Shown here one piece after another: positions 35,701 to 44,554 of a stretch of DNA of 61,708 nucleotides. Both the position numbers and the translations under genes were made by a program. The stretch comes from an uncultured Bacteroidales bacterium. Lineage in GTDB: Bacteria > Bacteroidota > Bacteroidia > Bacteroidales > UBA932. The stretch's first letter is position 1. Each line of letters begins with the position of its first letter. Below the pieces are notes generated by a model. That model had not been told where the DNA came from. It made no database searches and was given only the letters and a program-made list of their open reading frames with translations. The DNA is taken from the NCBI GenBank assembly GCA_947630665.1, contig CANRID010000010.1, forward strand, positions 1 through 61,708, read 5' to 3'.

Positions 35701-35948
35701 ACATCGAGGACGGTTCCTATCTGAAATTGCGGAACATCCAGCTCGGTTACACAATCAACAAGCCTTTCAGAGGGGTCTCCGGTCTTCGCGTCTATGTGGC
35801 GATGAACAACGTATTTACCATTACGAATTATTCCGGCTATGATCCGGAGGTGAATTCGTTCGGGTCGAATCCCTCGTTGCGAGGTGTGGATTCGGGCGGC
35901 TATCCGCAGGCTCGGAGTACGGTATTCGGAGTTAATTTAACCTTTTAA
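32775..35948 (+). CDS. SusC-type TonB-dependent outer-membrane transporter
   Basis: This 1058-residue protein has a signal peptide (MKNLLIAIMTSLCVSAIAQN). It continues with a carboxypeptidase-regulatory-like domain (VNGLVIDASSREPLAGASVF), a plug domain with the SusC signature (GLQGRISGVNVVQND and IRGTNSFLGGTEPLYVVDG), and a long beta-barrel ending at an aromatic F residue. It imports large glycans with its SusD partner. I chose ATG 32775 over an upstream start at 32589 because the promoter lies between them. The surrounding genes point to mannan fragments as the cargo. Confidence 0.95.
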   Translation: MKNLLIAIMTSLCVSAIAQNRSVNGLVIDASSREPLAGASVFATGTQVGTTTGPDGRFVLSVPGKCQSLEIAFIGYDTQTVALLPSVSYFEVMMEISHEEIDKVIVIGYGTARKSDLTGSVSSISSKDLVKSNPVSFEKGLQGRISGVNVVQNDGAPGSGISVQIRGTNSFLGGTEPLYVVDGIPITTSNDQESINFEDNTYSYRNVLSFLDPNDIESIEVLKDASSTAIYGSRGANGVILITTKSGEGLATTSVVSLNYNLTIGRPARKIRMLNGQEYARYRNESYANTQIYNGETYRPEDLPFPGMEVEQSGYVKGPEDYGTDPYYWQNQIFRTGLAHNLNLTVSGQGRGMDYSLSGSYLSQEGTVINSDYNRYSFKINFNKTINSWLKMGTSTNLSSAKSNMLKTTIDSQSNGTEGVIRSALMYPAVYTVDDEISKDNEFSTVTTPTLYTQALNEHKNINIYTSNYANITLAKHLKFRSVLGWNYSTNNANQYWPVYLYEGRNVNGKSYAGDNSWSSLVWDNLLMYNQSFGKHNIAATLGTSWEESHWYNKRISVQTFGTDITNGWLLQDAATVNTPYSSKGDSRLFSIIMRASYNYANRYYLTFTGREDYSSKFAKGNRLSFFPSVGVSWRISEEPFMKSAHKVVNNLKIRYSYGISGNQAINSYQTFALMKSANYPFGNTVYNGFAPDPANPGNAALKWETTRQHDAGIELRLLNRINLTVDYYHKRTEDLLQYKEVAYSTGLQRILSNAGCVINEGWEIGMNATIVNKPRFTWNIGANISFNRNHLTDFNEEPMFPNSLWNSLRPFALQNGHAIGSLYGFVEDGIWSSRAEVINSDQFQAQYPGYTVNDNDNATEIIIMRKWLGEIRYKNLDDDPNITDNDRTYIGNTNPDFFYGLNMDFEFHNFDFSFLFQGVYGNDILNMNRLRFYDIGNSKNIPMDIYRESWTPEEGGTAPKNFYDNGRTVRFSRRYIEDGSYLKLRNIQLGYTINKPFRGVSGLRVYVAMNNVFTITNYSGYDPEVNSFGSNPSLRGVDSGGYPQARSTVFGVNLTF

Positions 35949-35961
35949 CGAATTTAAGAAG

Positions 35962-37629
35962 ATGAAAAAAATAATATTCGGTTTGATATCGGCCATGACA
36001 ATCATATCCTGTTCACTCGACGAAACACCGTACACCATTTCGAGCGAGGAACTGGCGAACAGTGCGAACGGTGCGGAACAACTAATTACGGGCATCTACA
36101 ACTGCTTCTGGGATACCTATATGATGAAAAAGACCTATATGGAATGGCTGGATATGGATCATGATCATGCCGGAGCGCAGGCGTGGGTCATGAGCGGCGC
36201 CGGCGAAGGCAACGTAACCACGCACTGGGGCTACAACAACAGTTCCGACTTGTGGAATGCTTTTTACCAGATGATCAGCCGCGCCAACAAAGCCATGGAA
36301 TCCATTGACGAAGAGGACAGTCAGGGGCAGGATAAAAAAATCAGCCAACTATACGGCGAGGCTCTCTTCCTGCGTGCTTGGGCCTATTTCCACTTGGTGC
36401 GCATGTATGGGCCGGTACCCCTCAGACTGACCTATATTCAGGAGAACGACATGGCTCGTTCTTCGGTGAAGGATGTATTCGAACAAATTTGCACCGATTT
36501 ACGTGCAGCATGCGACCACATGAGCTATCGTTCCGAGGGGGTCGTAGGCGAATGGGGTCATGCCGACAAAACCGCGGCGCAATTATTATTGGCCCGAGTG
36601 CTGTGTACGATGGGCAGCGGTTCCCTTGGTGCGAACGGTGCCGAGATCGTTGTGCCGGTAAACGGCAAGGATATTCGTTACACGAGCGATGCGGAAGCGC
36701 TGGCCGGATACCGCGACATCGACGCCACTGCCTGCTACCGTGAGGCGAAAACGCTGTGCGATGCGATTTTGGAACGGAAAGGAGTGGATTACGATCTGCT
36801 GCCATCGTTCACCGACGTGTGGGGAACGGTCAACGCTCGCAACAAGGAGTTCATCTGGGGCGTGGCATCCAGTAGTAACACGGCCTACCAAACGGAACAT
36901 CTCTCCCGTTACTATTCGCTCTGCCCCTTTGGCGGAAACATTTGGTGTTTCATGTCGCCGGAACTCTACAAGCAGTATGAAGAACAGGATGACAGGGTTG
37001 TCTTCGGCGTGTTCCATTATTTCGCCAGCAGCTATGACAACGTATTCAGCTACGGATGGTTCCCTTATCCTGACGAGGAGACCTACGGATTTGATAAACT
37101 TCCCGAATCACTGAAGTCTTTCTCCAATAAATGGTATGGCAACTTCGCCAAGTCGAGTCCGGGCATCGCCAAATGGTATGTCGGCGACCTGCGGAACCTC
37201 GAACCCCGCGATGCAGTCGATGGCGATCAAATCCAGCAGGATATCCCGTTGCTGCGGTTCGCTGAAGTATATCTGCTGAAAGCTGAAGCCGAAATCGAAT
37301 TGGGTAATATCGGCGACGGCATCGATGCAATCAACATGATCCGCCGCCGCGCCAAAGCCTCGGAGTTGCCTCGAACAATAGGCGACGTCGTGGAGGCCCG
37401 CAGCTTGGTATTGAAAGAACGTTCGTTGGAGTTGGTGGCCGAGTTCAACAGGAAATTCGACCTGCTGCGCTGGGGATTGTATCTGGGTGTCATGAACAAC
37501 ACCGTGTCGGTTTCGGCCTACGGATACGCCAACTCCAAAGTGCGCGAGCGTCGTAACCTGCTTTATGCCGTACCAACAGCCGAGGTTACTGAAAATAAGC
37601 TCTTTGGACCAAACAATTTCGGATGGTAA
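35962..37629 (+). CDS. SusD-type surface glycan-binding lipoprotein
   Basis: This 555-residue lipoprotein (Cys17 in MTIISCSLDETPY) has a RagB/SusD fold. The TPR-like front half contains LYGEALFLRAWAYFHLVRMYG, and the family C-terminal segment IPLLRFAEVYLLKAEAEIELG lies near residue 418. It sits on the outer membrane and feeds glycan to SusC, 13 bases upstream. Confidence 0.95.
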   Translation: MKKIIFGLISAMTIISCSLDETPYTISSEELANSANGAEQLITGIYNCFWDTYMMKKTYMEWLDMDHDHAGAQAWVMSGAGEGNVTTHWGYNNSSDLWNAFYQMISRANKAMESIDEEDSQGQDKKISQLYGEALFLRAWAYFHLVRMYGPVPLRLTYIQENDMARSSVKDVFEQICTDLRAACDHMSYRSEGVVGEWGHADKTAAQLLLARVLCTMGSGSLGANGAEIVVPVNGKDIRYTSDAEALAGYRDIDATACYREAKTLCDAILERKGVDYDLLPSFTDVWGTVNARNKEFIWGVASSSNTAYQTEHLSRYYSLCPFGGNIWCFMSPELYKQYEEQDDRVVFGVFHYFASSYDNVFSYGWFPYPDEETYGFDKLPESLKSFSNKWYGNFAKSSPGIAKWYVGDLRNLEPRDAVDGDQIQQDIPLLRFAEVYLLKAEAEIELGNIGDGIDAINMIRRRAKASELPRTIGDVVEARSLVLKERSLELVAEFNRKFDLLRWGLYLGVMNNTVSVSAYGYANSKVRERRNLLYAVPTAEVTENKLFGPNNFGW

Positions 37630-37681
37630 CGAACCCTGTGGAAACCAATGTCCACAAAATAAGATAGAACGACGTTTTGAT

Positions 37682-39460
37682 ATGAAGAGTATTCCTGTTT
37701 TATCCCTTTCATTAGGAGTGTGGATTTGTCGCCTGGCGGTCATCGTACTGATGGCCACAGCCGGCGTCCCTGCCCATGCACAATTCCGTCATGCGCTGAC
37801 CGGCGACCGTTTCCCGTGGAGCCGGCCGGTCGAGATGGACGGCAATCGATACCGCTTCATCGTTTTGGCGGATAAAACCGGAGGACCCGAGACGGGCGCT
37901 TTCCTGCGGGCGATTGATGAAATCAACCGTTTGGCACCTGACTTCGTCGTGTCAATAGGCGATTTGATCGACGGATACGTCGCCTCGCCTGAAACGGTAC
38001 GGGAACAGTGGAATCGCCTCATGGAGATAACCGGACGGATAGAGGCTCCGCTTTTTTTCGTGGGCGGGAACCACGACCTTTCGAATGAAATCATGCGGCG
38101 GGAATGGGCCGACCGTTTCGGCGTCTCGTACTACCATTTTCACATCGGTCGCGATTTGTTTCTCGTGCTTGACACGGAGGAACCCGATGGCATTTCCGAA
38201 CAGCAGGTCGACTATTTCGCCAAAGTGTTGAAGCAGTGTGAGGTACGCTGGATTTATCTGTTCATGCACCGCCCGTTGTGGTATCCCTCCAATCATGGAG
38301 GATTCGAGCGGATCGAGCCACTCCTCGCCGGAAAGAATTTCACTCTTTTCAGCGGACACGAACACCGTTACTATATGGAGAACCGAAACGGGCATGAATA
38401 CTACATCGTCGCGACAACAGGCGGTGATTCCGGACTGCGTCATCCGCTGATCGGGGAACTTGACCACTATCTGCACGTTACGGCCCGCGATTCGCAGCCG
38501 GCCATTGCCAACCTGCAATTAGGCTGTATGGTGCCGAACGATCTCGTGAACAGCTGGAGCAAACCGATGGTCGATGCTCTGACAGGCACGGATTACATCA
38601 AGCTGCCGTCCGGCGTACTGCTCGGCGACGACCGTCCGGAGCATTTCGCTTTCGAAATCCGAGCGGACAACCCCTGCCGACAGGAGATGCGCTTCACGGC
38701 GGCGATGCCCGATATCGAGGGTCTTGTTTTCGAACCGCGAAAAATTGAAGCACACATTGCGCCTGCGACGGAACAGCATTTCACCGTACAGGTATCCAAT
38801 CCCGGAAAATTGTCGGTTGAACGGTTCGTCCAACTCCCGATACGAAGCTCCTGTGGATACACGCTCTCCGGTGAAGCGGTCTCTATACCAACGGAGAAGT
38901 GCGTCCTTCTTGACTGGCACCGCCTCCTTGAATCAGATGCGGCAGTCGATATCATCTGCGATCACCCTGCTTATGTCAAGGAGGCATGGGATTGGCATGG
39001 CCCCGAAGACGGGCGTTTCGCCATACGGGTCGTCCGCAACCACCGTGAGGTGGCCATTACCGTCGCAGCTACCGATAACCGCATCCTGTGTAGCACCGAC
39101 GAACAGGCACAGCAGGATAGAATTTCGCTCTTCCTCGCAATCGGTACAGTAGACGGATTCACCGAGAAAATCCGCTATGATTTTGTACCCGGCCAGCCGA
39201 TGCAGGGCGGTTCAGCATCCTTGCGCACCACCGGCTATTGCACAGCCAAGGACCACATACTGACCGCCGGTCTCACCGTGCCGCTTGACTATCTGACGGG
39301 CGACCGCATCCGACTGAATGTCGCTTTTACGGATAGCGATGATCCTCAAAACACGAAGCCATCGGTACTATGGTGGCAACCGGAATGGGACACGAAAACC
39401 GACTTCCCAGAGTCGGGTGTATTCCTCCTCCGGCAAACGGACACAAAACAACAAAAATAG
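37682..39460 (+). CDS. Metallophosphoesterase with CBM9-like C-terminal domain
   Basis: This 592-residue exported protein (signal ends near AHAQFRHA) has a calcineurin-like phosphoesterase domain. The metal-site motifs are LADKTGG (residue 58, in place of the usual D-x-H), SIGDLIDG, GGNHD, FMHRPLW and SGHEHRYY. The last 150 residues (about 440-592) are beta-rich and end with KPSVLWWQPEWDTKTDFPES, the pattern of CBM9/DOMON-like sugar-binding domains. No phosphorylated substrate is known in mannan breakdown, so the role is unclear. It may act on phosphorylated mannans or another surface polymer. Confidence 0.82.
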   Translation: MKSIPVLSLSLGVWICRLAVIVLMATAGVPAHAQFRHALTGDRFPWSRPVEMDGNRYRFIVLADKTGGPETGAFLRAIDEINRLAPDFVVSIGDLIDGYVASPETVREQWNRLMEITGRIEAPLFFVGGNHDLSNEIMRREWADRFGVSYYHFHIGRDLFLVLDTEEPDGISEQQVDYFAKVLKQCEVRWIYLFMHRPLWYPSNHGGFERIEPLLAGKNFTLFSGHEHRYYMENRNGHEYYIVATTGGDSGLRHPLIGELDHYLHVTARDSQPAIANLQLGCMVPNDLVNSWSKPMVDALTGTDYIKLPSGVLLGDDRPEHFAFEIRADNPCRQEMRFTAAMPDIEGLVFEPRKIEAHIAPATEQHFTVQVSNPGKLSVERFVQLPIRSSCGYTLSGEAVSIPTEKCVLLDWHRLLESDAAVDIICDHPAYVKEAWDWHGPEDGRFAIRVVRNHREVAITVAATDNRILCSTDEQAQQDRISLFLAIGTVDGFTEKIRYDFVPGQPMQGGSASLRTTGYCTAKDHILTAGLTVPLDYLTGDRIRLNVAFTDSDDPQNTKPSVLWWQPEWDTKTDFPESGVFLLRQTDTKQQK

Positions 39461-39471
39461 AATGACAGATT

Positions 39472-40638
39472 ATGGCTGACAAGTATACAGTCCTCATCCG
39501 CCGTTTCAGCGAACACGCTGCATTTACCATCGCCACCGTCCTGTTGGCATTCGGATGTACGTCGCACGAAAAAGTAGCCGACACGCCGCGCGAACAGTTA
39601 CTGGCCCGTCTGCACCGCATCGGACAATGCCACGCTTGCGTCTTCGGGCATCACGACGACCCCGTATACGGACATGGGTGGAAAGGTACCGGAATCAGCG
39701 ACGTGAAGGCTGTTGCGGGCGATTATCCGGGACTGATGAGCTGGGATTTGGGATTAATCGAACACAATGCCGTAAAAAATCTGGACGGTGTACCTTTTGC
39801 TCGCATACGCGACGAAGTACTTGCCCAGCACGAACGCGGCGGTATCAATACTTTCAGTTGGCATCCTCGCAATCCCGCAACGGGAGGCGATTCGTGGGAT
39901 ACGGGCAGTAGAGACATCATTGAAAACTGCGTGGAAAGCAGCTCGCCGCTCCACGACACCTTACAGTCCTGGATCGGCCGGGCAGCGGATTTTATCGGAA
40001 GCCTGCGCGATACCTCGGGCTGTCGAATACCGGTTATCTTCCGTCCGTGGCACGAACATACCGGCGACTGGTTTTGGTGGGGCAGGCCCTACACCACGCC
40101 TGAATACTACAAGGAGCTGTGGCACATGACCCGCGCTATTTTCGACGAGAAAGGTATCGACAATGTGCTGTGGGCCTATGCGCCCGATGCGATAGAGCGT
40201 GCCGAAGAGTACACCGAATGTTACCCGGGTGATGCCTTCATCGACATAGTAGGGGCGGATGTATACCATTTCGACGGCAAAGCCGGACTCTCCGATTACC
40301 TGCGGCGTGCGAAGTTACAACTCGATGCGGCGGCGGCCCTTGCGGCGCGTACGAACAAGCCTATGGCGCTGACCGAAACGGGAAGCGAGGGGATCCCCCT
40401 TTCCGACTGGTTCACCGAGATTCTACTGCCGTTGTGTACGCACTATCCAATCGTGTACGTGTGCGTGTGGCGGAATGCGCACGACCGTCCCGAGCACTTC
40501 TATGCCCCTTGGCCGGGTCATCCGGCCGAAGCCGACTTCCGCCGCTTTTACGCCGCCCCGTGCATCTGGTTCGCCCGCGACCTGCAAGCAGGGGCTCCAC
40601 GATGCGAACAACAACGGCATCCATATGAACAGAGATAA
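39472..40638 (+). CDS. GH26 beta-mannanase, lipoprotein
   Basis: This 388-residue enzyme of glycoside hydrolase family 26 cuts beta-1,4-mannan. The catalytic acid/base is the Glu in FRPWHEHTGDWFWWG (near residue 196). The nucleophile Glu is in KPMALTETGSEG near residue 305. A lipobox Cys25 (VLLAFGC) puts it on a membrane surface. It lacks a CBM. The Bacteroides fragilis enzyme in the same gene neighbourhood produces mannobiose, which suits the intracellular steps encoded next. It overlaps the GH130 gene by 14 bases. Confidence 0.92.
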   Translation: MADKYTVLIRRFSEHAAFTIATVLLAFGCTSHEKVADTPREQLLARLHRIGQCHACVFGHHDDPVYGHGWKGTGISDVKAVAGDYPGLMSWDLGLIEHNAVKNLDGVPFARIRDEVLAQHERGGINTFSWHPRNPATGGDSWDTGSRDIIENCVESSSPLHDTLQSWIGRAADFIGSLRDTSGCRIPVIFRPWHEHTGDWFWWGRPYTTPEYYKELWHMTRAIFDEKGIDNVLWAYAPDAIERAEEYTECYPGDAFIDIVGADVYHFDGKAGLSDYLRRAKLQLDAAAALAARTNKPMALTETGSEGIPLSDWFTEILLPLCTHYPIVYVCVWRNAHDRPEHFYAPWPGHPAEADFRRFYAAPCIWFARDLQAGAPRCEQQRHPYEQR

Positions 40639-41821
40639 TTTTTGCACTATGACTTTCGAAGAGAGAAAACAATGGATCGAGGAGCAATACGAAGCCTTGA
40701 TTCAACGTACCAACATGGCGATCGAAGGCAACGGCATTTTCTACCGTTACCGTTATCCGGTACTGACCGCGGAGATGACACCTCCGTTCTGGCGCTACGA
40801 CTACGATGCAGAGAGCAACCCCTTTTTTATGGAACGCATCGGCATCAACGCGACGTTCAATGCCGGCGCCATAAAATGGGAGGACCGCTATCTGCTGATG
40901 GTTCGTGTGGAGAGCAACGACCGCAAGTCGTTCTTCGCCATCGCGGAGAGTATGACCGGTATCGACCATTTCCGTTTTTGGGAGAGACCGATTGTCATAC
41001 CCGAGAACGAGGCCCCCGAGACGAACATTTATGATATGCGCCTCACACGGCACGAGGACGGCTGGATATACGGACTCTTCTGTGTAGAACGACACGATGA
41101 TGCGTACCCCGACGATCCATCGGCTGCGACGGCGGCCTGCGGCATCGCACGCACAAAAAATTTGGTCGATTGGGAACGTCTCCCCAATTTGAAGAGTTGC
41201 TCGCAGCAGCGCAATGTCGTGTTACACCCCGAATTCGTCGGTGGCCGCTATGCACTCTACACGCGGCCTCAAGACGGATTTATCAATATTGGCAGTCGAG
41301 GCGGCATCGGCTGGTGCTACGTCGACGACATGACGAATGCAGTGGTTGAGAGCGAAGCGATTATCGACCCCCGTTGCTATCACACAATCAAAGAGCTGAA
41401 AAACGGCGAAGGCCCCGCGCCCATTAAAACACAGTATGGATGGCTGCATCTGGCGCACGGCGTACGCAATTGTGCCTCCGGGCTTCGATATGTGCTTTAT
41501 ATGTACATGACCGCATTGGATGAGCCATGGCGTATTATTGCTGCACCCCGCGGATATTTCATGGCGCCACAAGGTGGTGAATACATCGGGGATGTCATGA
41601 ACGTGCTCTTCTCCAACGGCTGGATTGTGGACGACGACGGCACGGTGTTTATCTATTACGCCTCCAGCGATACGCGTCTGCACGTGGCAACCTCATCGAT
41701 TGACCAGCTGGTGGACTTCTGCCTGCATACTCCAGCCGACGGGCTTTCTTCCCGCGAATCGGTGCGCACACTCAACGCCTACATCGATCGCAATCTCGCC
41801 ATTCTGAAACGTAAACCATAA
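40625..41821 (+). CDS. GH130 mannosylglucose phosphorylase
   Basis: This 398-residue GH130 family phosphorylase converts beta-1,4-mannosyl-glucose plus phosphate into alpha-mannose-1-phosphate and glucose. Close resemblance to B. fragilis MGP is visible: FWRYDYDAESNPFFMERIG, NATFNAGAIKWEDRYLL, the catalytic region NIYDMRLTRHEDGWIYG and LHLAHGVRNCASGLRYVLY. I place the start at ATG 40625, overlapping GH26 by 14 bases. ATG 40649 (MTFEERKQWIEE) is also possible. It is cytoplasmic, with no signal peptide. Confidence 0.93.
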   Translation: MNRDNFCTMTFEERKQWIEEQYEALIQRTNMAIEGNGIFYRYRYPVLTAEMTPPFWRYDYDAESNPFFMERIGINATFNAGAIKWEDRYLLMVRVESNDRKSFFAIAESMTGIDHFRFWERPIVIPENEAPETNIYDMRLTRHEDGWIYGLFCVERHDDAYPDDPSAATAACGIARTKNLVDWERLPNLKSCSQQRNVVLHPEFVGGRYALYTRPQDGFINIGSRGGIGWCYVDDMTNAVVESEAIIDPRCYHTIKELKNGEGPAPIKTQYGWLHLAHGVRNCASGLRYVLYMYMTALDEPWRIIAAPRGYFMAPQGGEYIGDVMNVLFSNGWIVDDDGTVFIYYASSDTRLHVATSSIDQLVDFCLHTPADGLSSRESVRTLNAYIDRNLAILKRKP

Positions 41822-41841
41822 ACCTTATCGACTTTCGGATT

Positions 41842-43239
41842 ATGACTTCACTACGCGAAAAAATTGGTTATGGGTTGGGCGACATGGCGTCATCGATGTT
41901 CTGGAAAATATTCAGTTATTACCTTCCGTTCTTCTATGCTCATGTGTTCGGACTCACGGTGCAGCAAGCTGCAATGCTCTTTCTGGTTACGCGCATCTGG
42001 GATGCCGTCTCCGACCCGCTGATGGGCATCGTGGCGGATAGAACATCTACGCGCTGGGGTAAATACCGTCCCTATCTGTTATGGATAGCTCTGCCGTTTT
42101 CTCTATGTGGCGTTATGCTGTTCACGACCCCTTCGTTCGGTCCTAACGGGAAACTGGTTTATGCCTATGTTACCTATCTGCTGATGATGACCGTCTATAC
42201 GGGCATCAATGTCCCCTATGGTGCCTTGCTGGGGGTCATCACGACCGACTCCGACGAGAAAACCGTCTTTTCGAGCTTCCGCATGTTCTTTGCCTATGGA
42301 GGCTCGTTCATTGCCTTGGCTTGCTGGGAACCGTTATGCCGTTTTTTCGAATCAGAATGGCACGTCGCATTGACGGTCAGCTGGCAGTGGGCAATGATTG
42401 TCGTAGCGGGTTGTTGTCTGTTGCTGTTCCTTCTCTGTTTCCGATTAACCCGTGAAAAGGTCGCAACCCGCAGCTTCGTCTCCGTGGGCGACGACCTCAA
42501 AGCACTGATGAAAAACAAGCCGTGGTGGATTCTCATCGCAGCTGCCTTGTCAACCAATCTGTTCAGCACAGTCAGAGGTTCGACCGTCGTATTCTTCTTT
42601 GCCGACATCATCGGCAGCGAGGCTACACTCGCTTTCTTCGGAGTACGCTTTCTCTTCTTCGCAGGACTCTTCCTGTCGGTTGGCGAGATCGCCAATATGA
42701 TTGGTGTGGCTATCGCGACTTTCGTGGCGCGCAAATTGGGCAAGAAGAGTACATTCATCGTCGTCGACCTGCTGATTCTATTGTTCAGCGTCGCGTTTTT
42801 TTGGCTCCCCTGCACACCGGGCGGATACTGGGGCATGTTGGTTCTACAAATCGCCATTTCAATATGTACAGGCATCGCCTCGCCGCTCGTATGGTCGATG
42901 TATGCCGATGTCAGCGACTATGCCGAACTCGAATATCACACGGCCTCTACCGCACTGATTTTCTCATCGGCTTCGATGGCCCAGAAATTCGGTAGTGCTT
43001 TCGGCGGTTCGGGTACGCTTTGGATTCTCGGGGCTTTCGGCTATGTGGCCTCGGCCGGCCACACCGATACCGTACAGACGACCGGCGCCCTCGATGGATT
43101 GCGTTACCTGATGAGTTTCATCCCGGCGGTCATTGCCGCTGCGGGTATGATTTCAATATGCTTTTATCCACTGAATAACAAACGAATGCGAGATGTTGAC
43201 ACTCGTCTGCAGCTCCGGCGTACACAATCCGAAACATGA
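41842..43239 (+). CDS. GPH-family (MelB-like) sugar transporter, MFS
   Basis: This 465-residue protein has 12 transmembrane segments and the GPH start KIGYGLGDMASSMFWKIFSY. The cation-binding signature region DPLMGIVADRTSTRWGKYRP follows. It probably imports mannobiose together with a cation across the inner membrane. The ATG of the epimerase overlaps its stop by 4 bases. Confidence 0.92.
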   Translation: MTSLREKIGYGLGDMASSMFWKIFSYYLPFFYAHVFGLTVQQAAMLFLVTRIWDAVSDPLMGIVADRTSTRWGKYRPYLLWIALPFSLCGVMLFTTPSFGPNGKLVYAYVTYLLMMTVYTGINVPYGALLGVITTDSDEKTVFSSFRMFFAYGGSFIALACWEPLCRFFESEWHVALTVSWQWAMIVVAGCCLLLFLLCFRLTREKVATRSFVSVGDDLKALMKNKPWWILIAAALSTNLFSTVRGSTVVFFFADIIGSEATLAFFGVRFLFFAGLFLSVGEIANMIGVAIATFVARKLGKKSTFIVVDLLILLFSVAFFWLPCTPGGYWGMLVLQIAISICTGIASPLVWSMYADVSDYAELEYHTASTALIFSSASMAQKFGSAFGGSGTLWILGAFGYVASAGHTDTVQTTGALDGLRYLMSFIPAVIAAAGMISICFYPLNNKRMRDVDTRLQLRRTQSET

Positions 43240-44453
43240 TACCGAAAATGAAACAAGAAGTAAATATCCCGCTCTTCCGCAAAGAGTTGCTCAATGTACT
43301 GCGAGGCAACATACTGCCCTATTGGACAGATCATATGACTGAACCGGGCGGCGGTTTCTATGGGCGGTGCGACGGATACGACTGTCTCGATACCGCCGCG
43401 CCAAAAGGAGCCGTCCTCTATGCGCGCATTCTTTGGACATTCTCCACAGCCTATCGCATATTGGGTGATACGACGTATCTGCAAACTGCCTTGCGCGCCG
43501 AGCGCTATATTGCCGAGCATTTCATGGATTCTGAATTTGGGGGTGTCTACTGGTCGTTGACGTGTGACGGGAATCCTCTTGATACAAAAAAGCAATTTTA
43601 TGCGCTCGGTTTCATGCTCTACGGGTTGGCCGCCTTCTATCGTGCGACCGGCGACCCCGTGGCTTTGCAGCAGGCGATCGCCTTGTTCCGCACCATAGAG
43701 GAGCATAGCCGCGACTGCCTGTTCGGAGGATACATCGAGGCGACGACGCGTTCGTGGACACCGATTCCCGATATGCGTCTCAGCTCGAAAGACCGAAATA
43801 CCTGCAAGACGATGAATACGCATCTGCACATTCTCGAAGCCTACGCGGAGCTTTACCGTGTATGGCCCGACTCGGCTCTACATGATGCCCTCGTGGCGCT
43901 GCTCGAGCTTTTCTTTGCGAAGATAGAGGATTCAGAAAACCATCATCTGCGACTCTTCTTCCTGGAGGACTGGCATCCGGTCGGCCGGGCCATCTCCTAT
44001 GGACACGACATTGAAGCGTCGTGGTTGTTGCTCGATGCGGCCCGGATATTGCAGCATTCGGAGTTGCAGCAGCGTGCGTTGCAACATACGGACAGGATTG
44101 CAACAGCGGCTTTGGATGGTCTGTGCGACGACGCTTCGCTGCGCTATGGGGTACGCGACGATGGCACGGACGACTTGGATCGGCACTGGTGGGTCGAGGC
44201 CGAATGTGTGGTCGGGCAATTGTATCACTGGAAGTATCACGGACATTCCGAATCCTTAACCGGTGCATGGCGGACGTGGAAATATATCGAACGGAACATG
44301 GTGGACTGGGAGCATGGCGAATGGTATTGGATCCGTCGGGGGAAGGATGGAACAATTGACCGTCGCGAGGACAAGGCCGGTTTTTGGAAATGTCCCTACC
44401 ACAACAGCCGCATGGTCTTGCAGGCTGTTGTGCATCTTCTCGTCGGGGAGTGA
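43236..44453 (+). CDS. Cellobiose/mannobiose 2-epimerase (AGE family)
   Basis: This 405-residue protein of the acylglucosamine 2-epimerase family interconverts glucose and mannose at the reducing end of beta-1,4-disaccharides. Support comes from the (alpha/alpha)6 barrel segments WTDHMTEPGGGFYGRCDGYD near residue 28 and NTHLHILEAYAELYRVW near residue 190. EHGEWYWIRR near the C-terminus and the catalytic His residues (including HDIEASWL) fit the family. Here it converts mannobiose into mannosyl-glucose, the GH130 substrate. It starts at 43236, with an alternative ATG at 43248. Confidence 0.9.
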   Translation: MIPKMKQEVNIPLFRKELLNVLRGNILPYWTDHMTEPGGGFYGRCDGYDCLDTAAPKGAVLYARILWTFSTAYRILGDTTYLQTALRAERYIAEHFMDSEFGGVYWSLTCDGNPLDTKKQFYALGFMLYGLAAFYRATGDPVALQQAIALFRTIEEHSRDCLFGGYIEATTRSWTPIPDMRLSSKDRNTCKTMNTHLHILEAYAELYRVWPDSALHDALVALLELFFAKIEDSENHHLRLFFLEDWHPVGRAISYGHDIEASWLLLDAARILQHSELQQRALQHTDRIATAALDGLCDDASLRYGVRDDGTDDLDRHWWVEAECVVGQLYHWKYHGHSESLTGAWRTWKYIERNMVDWEHGEWYWIRRGKDGTIDRREDKAGFWKCPYHNSRMVLQAVVHLLVGE

Positions 44454-44554
44454 TTGCAAACATGACCTCACGACAAAAAAATTGCTGACCTTGTGGCCGA
44501 AATGGAGGCCGTGTCTAATTCAACGAATAAGAAAACCATTAATTCTAAACTATC

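Noticed and set aside
37682-39460. Idea that the DKT motif means an inactive phosphoesterase
   Set aside because: I recall bacterial relatives with LAD(K/R)TGG at this site, so it is probably a subfamily variant and not a loss of function.
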